Below are positions 1-6,901 of a DNA stretch of 35,380 nt, in pieces. Origin of the DNA: JARRQB01 sp965368585 (GTDB lineage Bacteria; Pseudomonadota; Gammaproteobacteria; Chromatiales; Chromatiaceae); assembly GCA_965368585.1 (NCBI GenBank), contig CBDUNM010000037.1:1-35380 (forward strand), in the 5' to 3' direction. Numbering within the stretch: the first letter of the stretch is position 1; the number at the start of each line of letters is the position of its first letter. Made by a program: the position numbers and the translations under genes. Under the pieces are notes generated by a model that made no database searches, was not told the DNA's origin, and worked only from the letters and a program-made list of their open reading frames with translations.

Positions 1-638
1 AACCCGCGGTCGAGTGCTTCGTAAACTTGCTTAAAGGGCAGACGCAAAATCGGTGCGCGCAATGTCGCGTACTGGGCTTCAATGACGTCTGACGGCTCGA
101 TCCGAAAAACGAGTTTCTGGACGTCCGCCGGTTTGAGCAGTGCCTTATTCGCCGACATCACCCGCATCCCGTTATCCCAGTAAGCCAATCCCTTTATGCC
201 GCGCATTGACATGGAGTCCAGCAGCGACTGTCCTACCGGACTGGTCTGGAACCGGCGCACCGCCTCCATGTCATCGAACAAAAAAGGAAGGTCGAAAACC
301 TGCAGCTCTTTGCTGAAGCTGCCGAACTTCGAGAGAGAAGGTGCCGCAAGTTCGACGTCACCAAACAGAAGTGCGGTCATAACCTGTTCATCCGTGAAGC
401 GTTGCGAATTAGGATATATCTCCACCTTGACCCGACCCGCAAGTTCCTTTTCCGCGCGTTCTTTGAACAGGCGCGCGCCGACACCTTTTGGCGTATCTTC
501 ACCCACCACGTGGGAGAAACGGATGGTTATTGGCTCTGATAAAGCCCCGCCAGCCCCGACCAGAAGGGCTGTGAACAAGACTGCGGCCGCCCTTGCGTGC
601 TTTAGCCAGTAGACTGACAACTTATGATAGCGCGACAT
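1..638 (-). CDS. dctP: TRAP transporter solute-binding protein, DctP family (partial, C-terminus off the left edge)
   Basis: This is the periplasmic substrate-binding subunit of a tripartite ATP-independent transporter, a family that usually captures C4-dicarboxylates or other carboxylates for a DctQM-type membrane permease. The open frame runs 212 codons from the ATG at 638 and leaves the window without a stop. The first ~35 residues are an export signal: a basic start, then a hydrophobic run ending near GGALSEP. The mature part opens with ITIRFSHVVGEDTPKG and continues with family landmarks: YPNSQ, FDLPFLFDD near residue 120, and RIEPSDVIEAQY, whose Arg matches the carboxylate-binding Arg of the family. 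The start is supported by an AGGAGGGG ribosome site six bases upstream. The permease genes would lie left of the window. The family is clear; the substrate cannot be told. Confidence 0.9.
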   Translation of the reverse strand, partial: MSRYHKLSVYWLKHARAAAVLFTALLVGAGGALSEPITIRFSHVVGEDTPKGVGARLFKERAEKELAGRVKVEIYPNSQRFTDEQVMTALLFGDVELAAPSLSKFGSFSKELQVFDLPFLFDDMEAVRRFQTSPVGQSLLDSMSMRGIKGLAYWDNGMRVMSANKALLKPADVQKLVFRIEPSDVIEAQYATLRAPILRLPFKQVYEALDRG

Positions 639-825
639 GGCACCCCTCCTGGAAAGATCGGATTGTTGAAAATTCGTTAACGTCGTGATGAATTGACCGC
701 TACGACGGGCACTGTCATCAACTTAAGAGCGTCAGCGTCTATTAGTCAACCGGGAGACATTAAGCTTTTGTTGTTACGCCGGATTACGGACGCACGTTAC
801 CTCCGTCCAGGCGTCAAAAGCTCGA

Positions 826-1545
826 TCACGGAATAACCGATAATGCCGCCGGTGTCACGAGCCGGGCAGTGGACGCCTCGATCTCGTCGCTGGCCAGGCG
901 GCGTCCTGCAGGATCGCGCCAGGCCGGGGCCAGGGCCGTGAGATCTGCCATCTCGGCCAGGGCCTCGTGGTCGCTGCGATCACCCCAGAGGATCTCCAGC
1001 AGCCGCACGAGCGGCCAGTCCGGGTGTGGGCGCTCAAGCAGTTCGAGGGTGGTGCCGGGCTCGACCGGCCCTGGCCGCAGGACCCGGTAATACCAGCCGA
1101 TGCGGCCGCTCGTCTGAACCCGACGGGCCATGTCCGGGAGGACGAAACGCACGTTGAGCTTCCAGCAGGGCTTGCGCGGTTGCGAGACCTCCAGCAGTGC
1201 CTCACCGAGGCGCCAGCGGTCGCCGATGCACACGGTCGCCTCGGTCAGGCCGGTGGTGCTGAGATTTTCGCCGAAGCCGCCGGGGTGTAGCGTCGCGTGC
1301 GCCGTTGCGCGCAGCTCGCGGCGCCAGTATGCATAGTGCTCGGCCGGGTAGTGGTGTACCGCCTTTTCCGTGCCGCCGTGATGCCGCGGGTCGCCCTGCT
1401 GATCGTCGGCGAAGCCGGTCCGGCCGAGCCACAGGATTCGATCGACCGTGTGCTTGTCGATTGCGCTGGGCTCGCCGTTGGGGCCGAACGGCCGCGTTTG
1501 TCCGATCCGCAGCCGCCCAACCGGCACCTTCAACGGCGTCTTCAC
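826..1545 (-). CDS. yiiM: MOSC-domain protein, YiiM type
   Basis: The 239-residue product resembles E. coli YiiM, a MOSC (molybdenum cofactor sulfurase C-terminal) protein linked to detoxifying N-hydroxylated bases such as 6-hydroxylaminopurine with Moco-dependent electron flow. Landmarks in order are PSAIDKH, an HHGGTEKAVHHYP segment, GFGENLSTTGLTE, and SQPRKPCWKL holding the conserved Cys (about residue 127), then a GWYYRVLRPG segment. The length matches the family (E. coli about 224). The GTG start at 1545 is chosen because the homologous part begins there (KTPLKVPVGRLRIGQ) and because it overlaps the upstream stop as GTGA, a coupled junction. A longer reading to 1629 only adds unrelated basic sequence. 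It is the third gene of an operon with FmdE-like and amidotransferase-like proteins. A link to molybdenum or tungsten cofactor chemistry is inference. Confidence 0.85.
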   Translation of the reverse strand: MKTPLKVPVGRLRIGQTRPFGPNGEPSAIDKHTVDRILWLGRTGFADDQQGDPRHHGGTEKAVHHYPAEHYAYWRRELRATAHATLHPGGFGENLSTTGLTEATVCIGDRWRLGEALLEVSQPRKPCWKLNVRFVLPDMARRVQTSGRIGWYYRVLRPGPVEPGTTLELLERPHPDWPLVRLLEILWGDRSDHEALAEMADLTALAPAWRDPAGRRLASDEIEASTARLVTPAALSVIP

Positions 1546-1907
1546 AGTCCGACGCCGTTCAGCCGGTCGGTGAGGCAGCGTTGCCCCTGGGCCTCGAGCG
1601 TGAAGCCGCAGGTCGCATCGTCGCGGCACAGGTCAGGCACCGACAGCCCCGCCGCGGCGAATTCCGCGGCATGGCCGATAAACCAGCGCTCGAGCTGCGC
1701 CGAACGCACCTGCGGGTGACATTGAAAGGCCAGCGTGGCCTGGCCCCAGGTGAAGGCCTGATGGCGGTGCGGCGGTGTGGACACCAGCAGGGCCGCTCCG
1801 GGCGGCAGCTCAAAGGTACCGGCGTACCAGTGCAGCATGTTGGTCAGCCCGCCGTCCAGGTGGCGCAGCGGCGCGGCCCGCCGCCACTGTTTCGATTCGC
1901 CGGTCAC
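1542..1907 (-). CDS. Half-length, probably inactive class-I glutamine amidotransferase-like protein
   Basis: The 121 residues match only the C-terminal half of class-I (GuaA-like) amidotransferases: an LHWYAGTFELPPGAALL segment, HQAFTWG, then the position where the family has FHPE. Here that motif reads CHPQ: the His is kept, but the catalytic-triad Glu is Gln. The N-terminal half with the nucleophile Cys is absent; the family is usually near 240 residues. No remnant of that half lies between this gene and its neighbour, because the start codon overlaps the upstream stop as ATGA. The frame is nonetheless clean and coupled at both ends (ATGA in, GTGA out). It may be a fixed in-frame deletion whose product is non-catalytic, or a pseudogene kept only for coupling. 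No ammonia-producing activity is expected. Confidence 0.7.
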   Translation of the reverse strand: MTGESKQWRRAAPLRHLDGGLTNMLHWYAGTFELPPGAALLVSTPPHRHQAFTWGQATLAFQCHPQVRSAQLERWFIGHAAEFAAAGLSVPDLCRDDATCGFTLEAQGQRCLTDRLNGVGL

Positions 1908-2536
1908 GGTTGCGCGCTGTCGTCGGCCGACACCCGAGATACTGTGAACACCCGCTCGTCGTCCCAGTACTCGAGCAGCAGGCGCTTGACCCGTTCCTGC
2001 CAGAGTTCGCCAAAGCGCCTGCGCTCGGTCGGATCCGCACTGCCGTCCAGGCAGCGCTGCATCAGTCCCGGCAGTTCGGGGTCGGTGGCGACTGGCGAGA
2101 GATCGGAACCGGCGTCCACTGCTGCACCGGTGTCCAACCGGGTGACACGCAACATCAACGGGATGTCACAGTCGAAGCGCTGCAGCTTGCGGCGCACGAA
2201 GCGGCCGCTGAGGCCTTTGAAGCCGCCGTCATGGGCGCTGCCGGTGAGCAGGCCGAGCACCAGGGCCATCACCCCAGTGACGCCCTCGTCCAGTCGGCCG
2301 GCAAACTCCACGCACACGCCGCCGCGCTCGGGCGGCCGGTCCGGGTAGAGCATGGTCAGGCTGCGATGACCGAGCGTATAAGCGGTCGCGACCGTCGGGC
2401 AGGAGTGCCCGGCCAGCCGCACCGCGTCGGCGTAGCCGTAATGCAGCCGGCCGTCCTCGGCCGCGCCAAGGCATTCGGCGAGCGGGTCCCATAGCAACAG
2501 CCCCGGTACCTCGTCGAAGAAGGTTGGAAATTGCAT
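1904..2536 (-). CDS. FmdE-like protein
   Basis: The 210-residue soluble protein resembles the FmdE family, named for formylmethanofuran dehydrogenase subunit E but widespread in bacteria that lack that enzyme, often near molybdenum or tungsten functions. The support is the segment LAGHSCPTVATAYTLGHRSL at about residues 41-60, equivalent to the family GHxCPG region with its metal-binding His and Cys, followed by a Gly-rich GVTGVMALVLGLLTG stretch and a GGFKGLSGR loop. The rest, with a C-terminal LWQERVKRLLLEYWDDERVF, is not diagnostic. The ATG at 2536 follows GAGGGG by seven bases. It is the first gene of the operon running through the amidotransferase-like and MOSC genes. The exact function is unknown; the assignment rests on one motif region. 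Confidence 0.6.
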   Translation of the reverse strand: MQFPTFFDEVPGLLLWDPLAECLGAAEDGRLHYGYADAVRLAGHSCPTVATAYTLGHRSLTMLYPDRPPERGGVCVEFAGRLDEGVTGVMALVLGLLTGSAHDGGFKGLSGRFVRRKLQRFDCDIPLMLRVTRLDTGAAVDAGSDLSPVATDPELPGLMQRCLDGSADPTERRRFGELWQERVKRLLLEYWDDERVFTVSRVSADDSAQP

Positions 2537-2872
2537 AAAGACGCCCCTCGTCGCTGCGTGTGTGGACAGAAGTGGCTGACATCATGGACCTGGCGGAATC
2601 AGACCTGCCTTGATCTTGCTCACCCGTTGCGTAATAGGGGGCAAATCAGGTAGCCGGATGGGGAGAGTGATTCAGCCCTTGACCTTCCTCAATTCGAACA
2701 CTGCCGGTGCTGTCTTGGCATCGTGTGGCATGCACGCATGAGCAACAAACGGGCAGGCGCCGGTAGCTATCAACGACGTTGCCTGAAACCCGGCTACTAG
2801 AAGTTACGGGTGCGGTTCTCGGGTCGCCAAGCAGTTCTGCACCGGGGCACCGGCACAAACGGAGATGTGCGA
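2537..2872. other. Divergent intergenic region
   Basis: No convincing gene lies in these 336 bases between the FmdE-like operon (leftward) and the tetrathionate reductase pseudogene (rightward). Short open frames here lack a ribosome site and family resemblance. The only notable element is an imperfect FNR-like palindrome at 2679-2692, described separately. Confidence 0.5.
2679..2692. promoter_or_regulatory. Weak FNR/ANR-like box
   Basis: TTGACCTTCCTCAA has the TTGAC-N4-GTCAA layout with one mismatch in the right half. It sits about 140 bases from the FmdE-like start and 180 from the reductase pseudogene start. The place is sensible for anaerobic control of tetrathionate respiration, but one mismatch and no visible promoter make it only a candidate. 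Confidence 0.25.
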
Positions 2873-3774
2873 ATGATCGGGTTTCTGTCACCCAAAGCCA
2901 GTGCGAGGATGCGGAACTGCGGCATGATTTTGCTCGACCTGGTGCTCAACGTAAGCGGTGCCGCTGCACCTGAGCTGCCACCGATCGATCCGCAGGCGGG
3001 CTACCGAACCGAGCAGGGCATCTCCGAATACAAGGAGACCGCAGCCGCACGCCCGGTCGACAAGTCGGTCACGCGGCTCAGTGAGCGCAAGGGCCCCGTC
3101 TCGACCACCGACCATTCGTAACTTGATGAACTTCGGGGGCCATTCGTCGTCAGCCATGACGTGGCCAAGGCCTGCCTAGGGTGCAGGTCGCCAGTTCATG
3201 CATAACAAGCATTGGACCTGGCGCTACGATCATCCGGTGACCGGCCAACACCTCGGCAAGGGCGTGCTGATCAACAACTTCTGCACCAATGCGCGTGGCA
3301 ACGAAGGTATTTGTGCACAGTGTCACGCCGGCTACGGAATGACCGATGTCAGGACCTACGACTTCACCAACCAGGGCAACATAGACTGCCTGATCTGCCA
3401 CGAATCGACCGGGACCTATTACAAGACGCCGCCGACCCGGATGCGTTCTGGGGCAATTACGACTTCCAGCGTGCCATCACGCGCGGCATGGCTGAGGACA
3501 ACATTCCCTACGGTGGCGAGTATGACTTCATCGATACCTACTCCAGCTGGCCGATCAATCACATGGTGGCCCCAAGGAAGACGCGCTGAGCTGCCGCGAG
3601 CGCCGTACTCGCAAGGGGTGTCTCGCCGACCTGGACGGCTTCTAACTGCCAGGACGCGATAGCGGAACCTGGCTCGAACTCCTCGGTATCATGGCGGTGG
3701 TCGCCGCACTCGCCGGTGTGCTGCTGCATGCCGCAATCCGCATTCTGATGCGCGCACGGAGGAAAGGCGGATGA
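2873..3774 (+). pseudogene. Octaheme c-type cytochrome, tetrathionate reductase (OTR) family, decayed
   Basis: Successive frames together read as an OTR-family multiheme cytochrome, a periplasmic enzyme able to reduce tetrathionate, nitrite or hydroxylamine. Visible pieces are ISEYKETAAARPVDKS, AKACLGC (its heme motif loses the His), MHNKHWTWRYDHPVTGQ, INNFC with CAQCHAGYG, NIDCLICHESTGTYYK, then WGNYDFQR, YSSWPINHMV and a C-terminal membrane helix near LLGIMAVVAALAGVLL. Lesions are an in-frame TAA at 3119-3121, a deletion and frameshift in the heme site near 3182, frameshifts near 3440 and 3570, loss of a CxxCH in SCRERRTRKGC, and a further stop near 3644. Several hemes typical of the family are missing, so the product cannot work. 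The end overlaps the cytochrome b start as ATGA, showing the former operon. Confidence 0.85.
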
Positions 3775-4510
3775 GCAAACGCCAGGCCTTGATCTTCAAT
3801 CGCTTTAAACGCTTCTGGCATTGGACACAGGTGGTGACAATCTTAGTTTTGCTGGTCACCGGCTTCGGTATCCACGGCCTGCATCCCTGGGGTGGTTTCG
3901 GTACGCTGGTTTCGATCCACGTGGTTGCCGCGCTCTACCTGATGGTGTTGTGGGTATTTGCGGTCTCCTGGCACCTGACGATCGGCAGCTGACGCCACTA
4001 TGTGCCAACCGCGAACGAGTTGTGGCGCGTCGCGCGCTACTATGCGCTCGACATTTTCAGGGGCGAGGATCACCCCTACCGTAAACACTTCCGACGCAAG
4101 CACAACCCAATGCAGGCAGTCACCGACCTGGCCCTCAAAATGTTCCTGTTCCCGGTGATCTGGCTTTCGGGTCTGGCCTACCTGAGCTACGGGCTGTGGT
4201 CGCAGGGCGCCGTGACCAACGCCGCTCTTGAAGGCGTTGCGCTGGTGCATACGGCCGCGGCGTTCGCGATGCTGGTCTTCATTAGCCTGCACATCTACCT
4301 GCTGGCGACCGGGCATTCGTTCATTGGGCATGTACGGCCGATGATCGAGGCTATGACGATGTCGAGCTCAGTCCGGCGGAAGAAGCCTATCTCGAAGCCG
4401 ACGAGCCCGGACGGATTCGCTGTCAGGCGCCCGTGCGTTGGATTTTGCCAAAGGCCGATATCGAGCAACCACATCACGACCGGCACCTACGCTCCGGCGA
4501 TACCAAATAG
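3771..4510 (+). pseudogene. Membrane cytochrome b (thiosulfate reductase / b561 type), decayed
   Basis: This is the quinol-oxidising partner of the upstream reductase. The first part (FNRFKRFWHWTQ, a helix, SIHVVAALYLMVLWVFAVSWH) and the later part (ANELWRVARYYALDIF, then helices around FPVIWLSGLAYLSYG and HTAAAFAMLVFISLHIYLLATGH) together give the four-helix cytochrome with its heme-ligand histidines. They are in the same frame but separated by a TGA at 3990-3992, where the family has Trp (GxWRHYxPT), so this looks like a TGG-to-TGA change. A one-base loss near 4347-4351 then shifts the C-terminus. In the restored frame it reads GYDDVELSPAEEAYLEADEP and ends at the TAG at 4508-4510. Two independent lesions make it a pseudogene. 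Confidence 0.87.
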
Positions 4511-4521
4511 GTCCCGTTGAG

Positions 4522-4998
4522 CTACCTTTGTTCGGCGACAATGCTCGCAATCTCTGCCCCCAGTTCGAGGTCTGAGATGTGGCCAAAAACCTGCCTGCGC
4601 AACCGTCCAGCGTGGTCAATCAGCAGCAGCGTCGGCGTGCCTTGCATCTTATACGCCTGCATGGTTTTGGGCACCGCCCCGCCGTCGTCTGTCGGCGAGT
4701 CCACGCCCACAGGAAAGTGAATCCGGTTTTCATGCAGAAATGCGCGCAGCGAGGTGGTTGTCATCGCTTCGTGGTGCTCGAATACGGTGTGCAAGCCCAC
4801 CACGAGCGCGCCCAGCGGCGCAAACAATTCATATACCGCCTTGAGTTGAGGAAGGGCTCGGGCGACACAGCCGGGGCAAAGCATCTGGAAAGCGCAGGCG
4901 ACCACGACTCGCCCACGCTGCTCTTGCAGACGGATCGGCGCCGAAGTGTTCAACCATTCCGCGATATGCCACTCAGGCGCCAATCCGTGCTGATTCAT
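4522..4998 (-). CDS. Thioredoxin-fold (redoxin/TlpA-like) protein with CPGC motif
   Basis: The 158-residue protein has a thioredoxin fold: a beta strand VVVACAFQML, the redox motif CPGC at residues 41-44, a helix with LPQLKAVYELFAPLG, the strand GALVVGLHTVFEHHE, and a cis-Pro loop QGTPTLLLIDHAGRL. There is no signal peptide, so it is probably cytoplasmic. The ATG at 4998 is chosen because AGGCAGG precedes it by two bases and the upstream TTG at 5010 has no ribosome site. It lies just downstream of the cytochrome P460 gene in the same direction (8 bases apart), so they are probably one transcript. A peroxiredoxin-like or thiol-reductase role is likely; the substrate is unknown. Confidence 0.75.
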   Translation of the reverse strand: MNQHGLAPEWHIAEWLNTSAPIRLQEQRGRVVVACAFQMLCPGCVARALPQLKAVYELFAPLGALVVGLHTVFEHHEAMTTTSLRAFLHENRIHFPVGVDSPTDDGGAVPKTMQAYKMQGTPTLLLIDHAGRLRRQVFGHISDLELGAEIASIVAEQR

Positions 4999-5006
4999 CG
5001 CCTGCC

Positions 5007-5483
5007 TCAATCGCGAAGCTGGCTGAAGGTATAGTCCTGGCCCTTCTGCGGTTCGTGGCAGGCAAAGCAGGCCGAGGCGGCGTCCTTGCCCACCACCCGG
5101 CTTGTCGGGTCACCTGCGCCGAAGCCTTCGAAGCCCCAGCCACCGGTCGTGGCAAACTGCTGCGCATCCTTGTGCATGACGCCAACCACCTTGCGTTGAC
5201 CTTCCGTGATCGCATTGTCGGCACTCGTGGCTTCGAGCAGATCGAAGATGATCACGGCGCCGTCGGGGAACTGTCCATCGCGATAGCCTATGAGCGCCTT
5301 GTCGTTGGCATAGATATGGTGAATGCCACCAAACGTTGAATAGAGCGGATGGCCTTCCGTGATCACCATGCTCTTGACGTGGTGCCAGATTCGGTACCCG
5401 TCCGGGTACGGAACCTGGGGCTCGGCCGCGAGGGCTGCCGCTGCCATCGCCACGCTCAGCTCCGTGATCTCGTCAACCTTCAT
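5007..5483 (-). CDS. Cytochrome P460-family heme protein
   Basis: The 158 residues fit the cytochrome P460 family, periplasmic c-type heme proteins that can oxidise hydroxylamine or bind NO. They show the YPDGYRIWHHVKSMVI opening, GGIHHIYAN, FPDGAVIIFDLLEA, a GGWGFEGFG segment, and a C-terminal heme motif CFACH at residues 139-143. The ATG at 5483 is preceded by AGGA about ten bases upstream; the same frame stays open to 5696 but shows no family match there. The signal region is odd: the hydrophobic AMAAAALAAE is preceded by acidic residues (KVDEITE) instead of basic ones. The +1 frame over these codons reads RLTRSRS, so two compensating small indels may have changed the signal, and export may be impaired. 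A second family member lies at 34831-35334. Confidence 0.75.
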   Translation of the reverse strand: MKVDEITELSVAMAAAALAAEPQVPYPDGYRIWHHVKSMVITEGHPLYSTFGGIHHIYANDKALIGYRDGQFPDGAVIIFDLLEATSADNAITEGQRKVVGVMHKDAQQFATTGGWGFEGFGAGDPTSRVVGKDAASACFACHEPQKGQDYTFSQLRD

Positions 5484-5839
5484 AGATAGGAATCCTAACC
5501 AATAATTCACACTTGTCAAGAGATCGGAAAACAGGCTTGGTCTGCCGTGATCGCCTCTCGCGGCCGGGTCGATCGTTCGGCGACCAAGGGGTTGGTTGTC
5601 TGAGAGGCAACGACGGCCTCCAATTCGAGGGCCGTCTATCCAGCCGAAAAGACGGTGTTCGATTACCAGCCCTTCGAGAATGCCATTGAATGTCAATTCG
5701 GTATCGGCGGAAGCAACGCCGCCGGTTGACTGGGAAGAAGGCGCTCGTGGGCGAAGCTACTCGACGACACCGGTCGTTGCGGGTCGGTTCAAGGGTCCGT
5801 CAAGTGGTTGCTGTCAGGAAATGCACGCTGGTAAAGCGC
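5484..5839. other. Intergenic stretch without a gene
   Basis: No supported gene is seen. A 7-bp hairpin (GACGGCC at 5612-5618, GGCCGTC at 5630-5636) has no following T-run on either strand, so I do not call it a terminator. Confidence 0.4.
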
Positions 5840-6317
5840 TTAGCTGGCATAGGCCATGATCGGCAGGGTTAATATCCGTAGCGGTAGTAAGCGAATCGAT
5901 CCCATGATCACACTGCCAAGCAGGAAGCCCCAGGCAACACAGACAAGAAAATTGCCCAGTACGGCCCGCACACTGGCATGGATCGCTGTCGTCGCCGTTG
6001 CGCGTGCGTCATAGATCAGCGGGACGGAAAATGCCGAGATCGTATAGATCATACCGATCCAGTTACCAAACCCCAGAAGTGAAAGTTCCAGGTGTCGTCG
6101 CGGAATGCGGAAAGCCAGTTCGTGCCGACGGTCTCGGTCTTGCCGCCGAGGGTGAAGCTGTAGAGGACGCCCGCGTCGGTGATCCAGATAAGGAACAGGA
6201 AGGCGCACAATGCGGCGACCAGCCAGAGTCCGTTCGGCGCCCGCCGAAAGGCGCCGGTGGCATTGCCTCGACCGTACGATCAGGCGTACGGCATTCGCGC
6301 GCCTTGATCTTCGTCAT
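5840..6317 (-). pseudogene. DUF2189 integral membrane protein, frameshifted
   Basis: Three frames together read as a DUF2189 membrane protein, a conserved proteobacterial family of unknown function. From the ATG at 6317: MTKIKARECRTPDRTVEAMP; then, after a frameshift near 6248, APNGLWLVAALCAFLFLIWI, VLYSFTLGGKTETVG and WLSAFRDDTWNFHFWG; then, after a second shift near 6055-6085, MIYTISAFSVPLIYDARATA and SVRAVLGNFLVCVAWGFLLG, which matches the AFSlPmLlDR and SvravlxN signature. The frame stops at TAA 5840-5842 where the family would continue with Trp (YASW, then ALYQR is still readable). Two frameshifts and an early stop mean no intact product. It diverges from ubiT, 59 bases away. Confidence 0.7.
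6304..6317. promoter_or_regulatory. Weak FNR-like half-site upstream of ubiT
   Basis: TTGATCTTCGTCAT keeps a perfect left half (TTGAT) and 3 of 5 bases in the right half. Its centre lies about 66 bases before the ubiT GTG, a possible class-II activator position. It overlaps the start of the DUF2189 pseudogene, so chance is a real alternative. Confidence 0.2.
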
Positions 6318-6376
6318 TTGGGTTACGCCACAGACCGGTGAGACTGGTCCGATTTGTGAGTTGGCGGAGGTCTGCC

Positions 6377-6901
6377 GTGATCCATTTCCGACGTGCCCCT
6401 TGCGCGCTGCTGGCCTGGCCATTGCGGTGGATGCCGTCAGGCCTGCATTCTGTCGGCCTGTCGAAGATCCTGAATCACGTGTTTGCGGATGCGTTGGCGG
6501 GCGGGGAGATGGATTTTCTCCAGGAAAAGACACTGCACGTTGCGGTAGTCGATTTACGGGTGAACAGCCATGTGCGTTTGCAGCGCCGGCGCTTTGCCCC
6601 GGCCGTGTCTCGCAACGGCGGGGATATCATTATCAGCGCTGAGCTGTACACCTTCCTGCTGCTGGCCACCCAGCGCGAGGACGCCGACAGCCTGTTCTTC
6701 CAGCGCCGCCTGCGCATCGAGGGCGACACCGCGACTGGCCTGCACCTGAAAAACTTCATCGACGCGCTGGGCGAGCCTCCGATTCCGAAGGCGTTGCGTG
6801 AAGCGCTCGAACGTCTGACGGACCTCGTTGCGCACTACTGTGCTGCAGATGCGGTTTCCAGCCCACCGCCCCAGGTAAGTCCAGAGACTCCACGCCAGTA
6901 G
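6377..6901 (+). CDS. ubiT: Anaerobic ubiquinone biosynthesis accessory factor UbiT (SCP2 domain)
   Basis: UbiT is an SCP2-type lipid-binding protein required, with UbiU and UbiV, for making ubiquinone without oxygen. The deduced 174 residues equal the length of E. coli UbiT and carry the family core: LNHVFADALAGGEMDFL, RNGGDIIISAELYTFLLL, REDADSLFFQRRLRIEGDT and GLHLKNFIDALGEPPIPKAL. The GTG at 6377 is chosen over the ATG at 6338: GGAGG lies seven bases before it and the family alignment starts there. The C-terminal 67 bases overlap the end of ubiV on the other strand, so the genes converge tail to tail. A weak FNR-like site lies at 6304-6317. The gene is intact and its neighbours leave little doubt. 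Confidence 0.88.
   Translation: MIHFRRAPCALLAWPLRWMPSGLHSVGLSKILNHVFADALAGGEMDFLQEKTLHVAVVDLRVNSHVRLQRRRFAPAVSRNGGDIIISAELYTFLLLATQREDADSLFFQRRLRIEGDTATGLHLKNFIDALGEPPIPKALREALERLTDLVAHYCAADAVSSPPPQVSPETPRQ

Noticed and set aside
1305..2348. Long plus-strand open frame (347 codons)
   Set aside because: It lies opposite the MOSC and amidotransferase genes, is Arg/Ser-rich, and has no family resemblance; an antisense shadow in high-GC DNA.
3771..4510. UGA read as tryptophan or selenocysteine
   Set aside because: Intact genes here use TGG for Trp and TGA as stop; the same cytochrome b also has a frameshift, so decay explains it better.
5612..5636. Hairpin as a Rho-independent terminator
   Set aside because: No T-run follows the stem on either strand.
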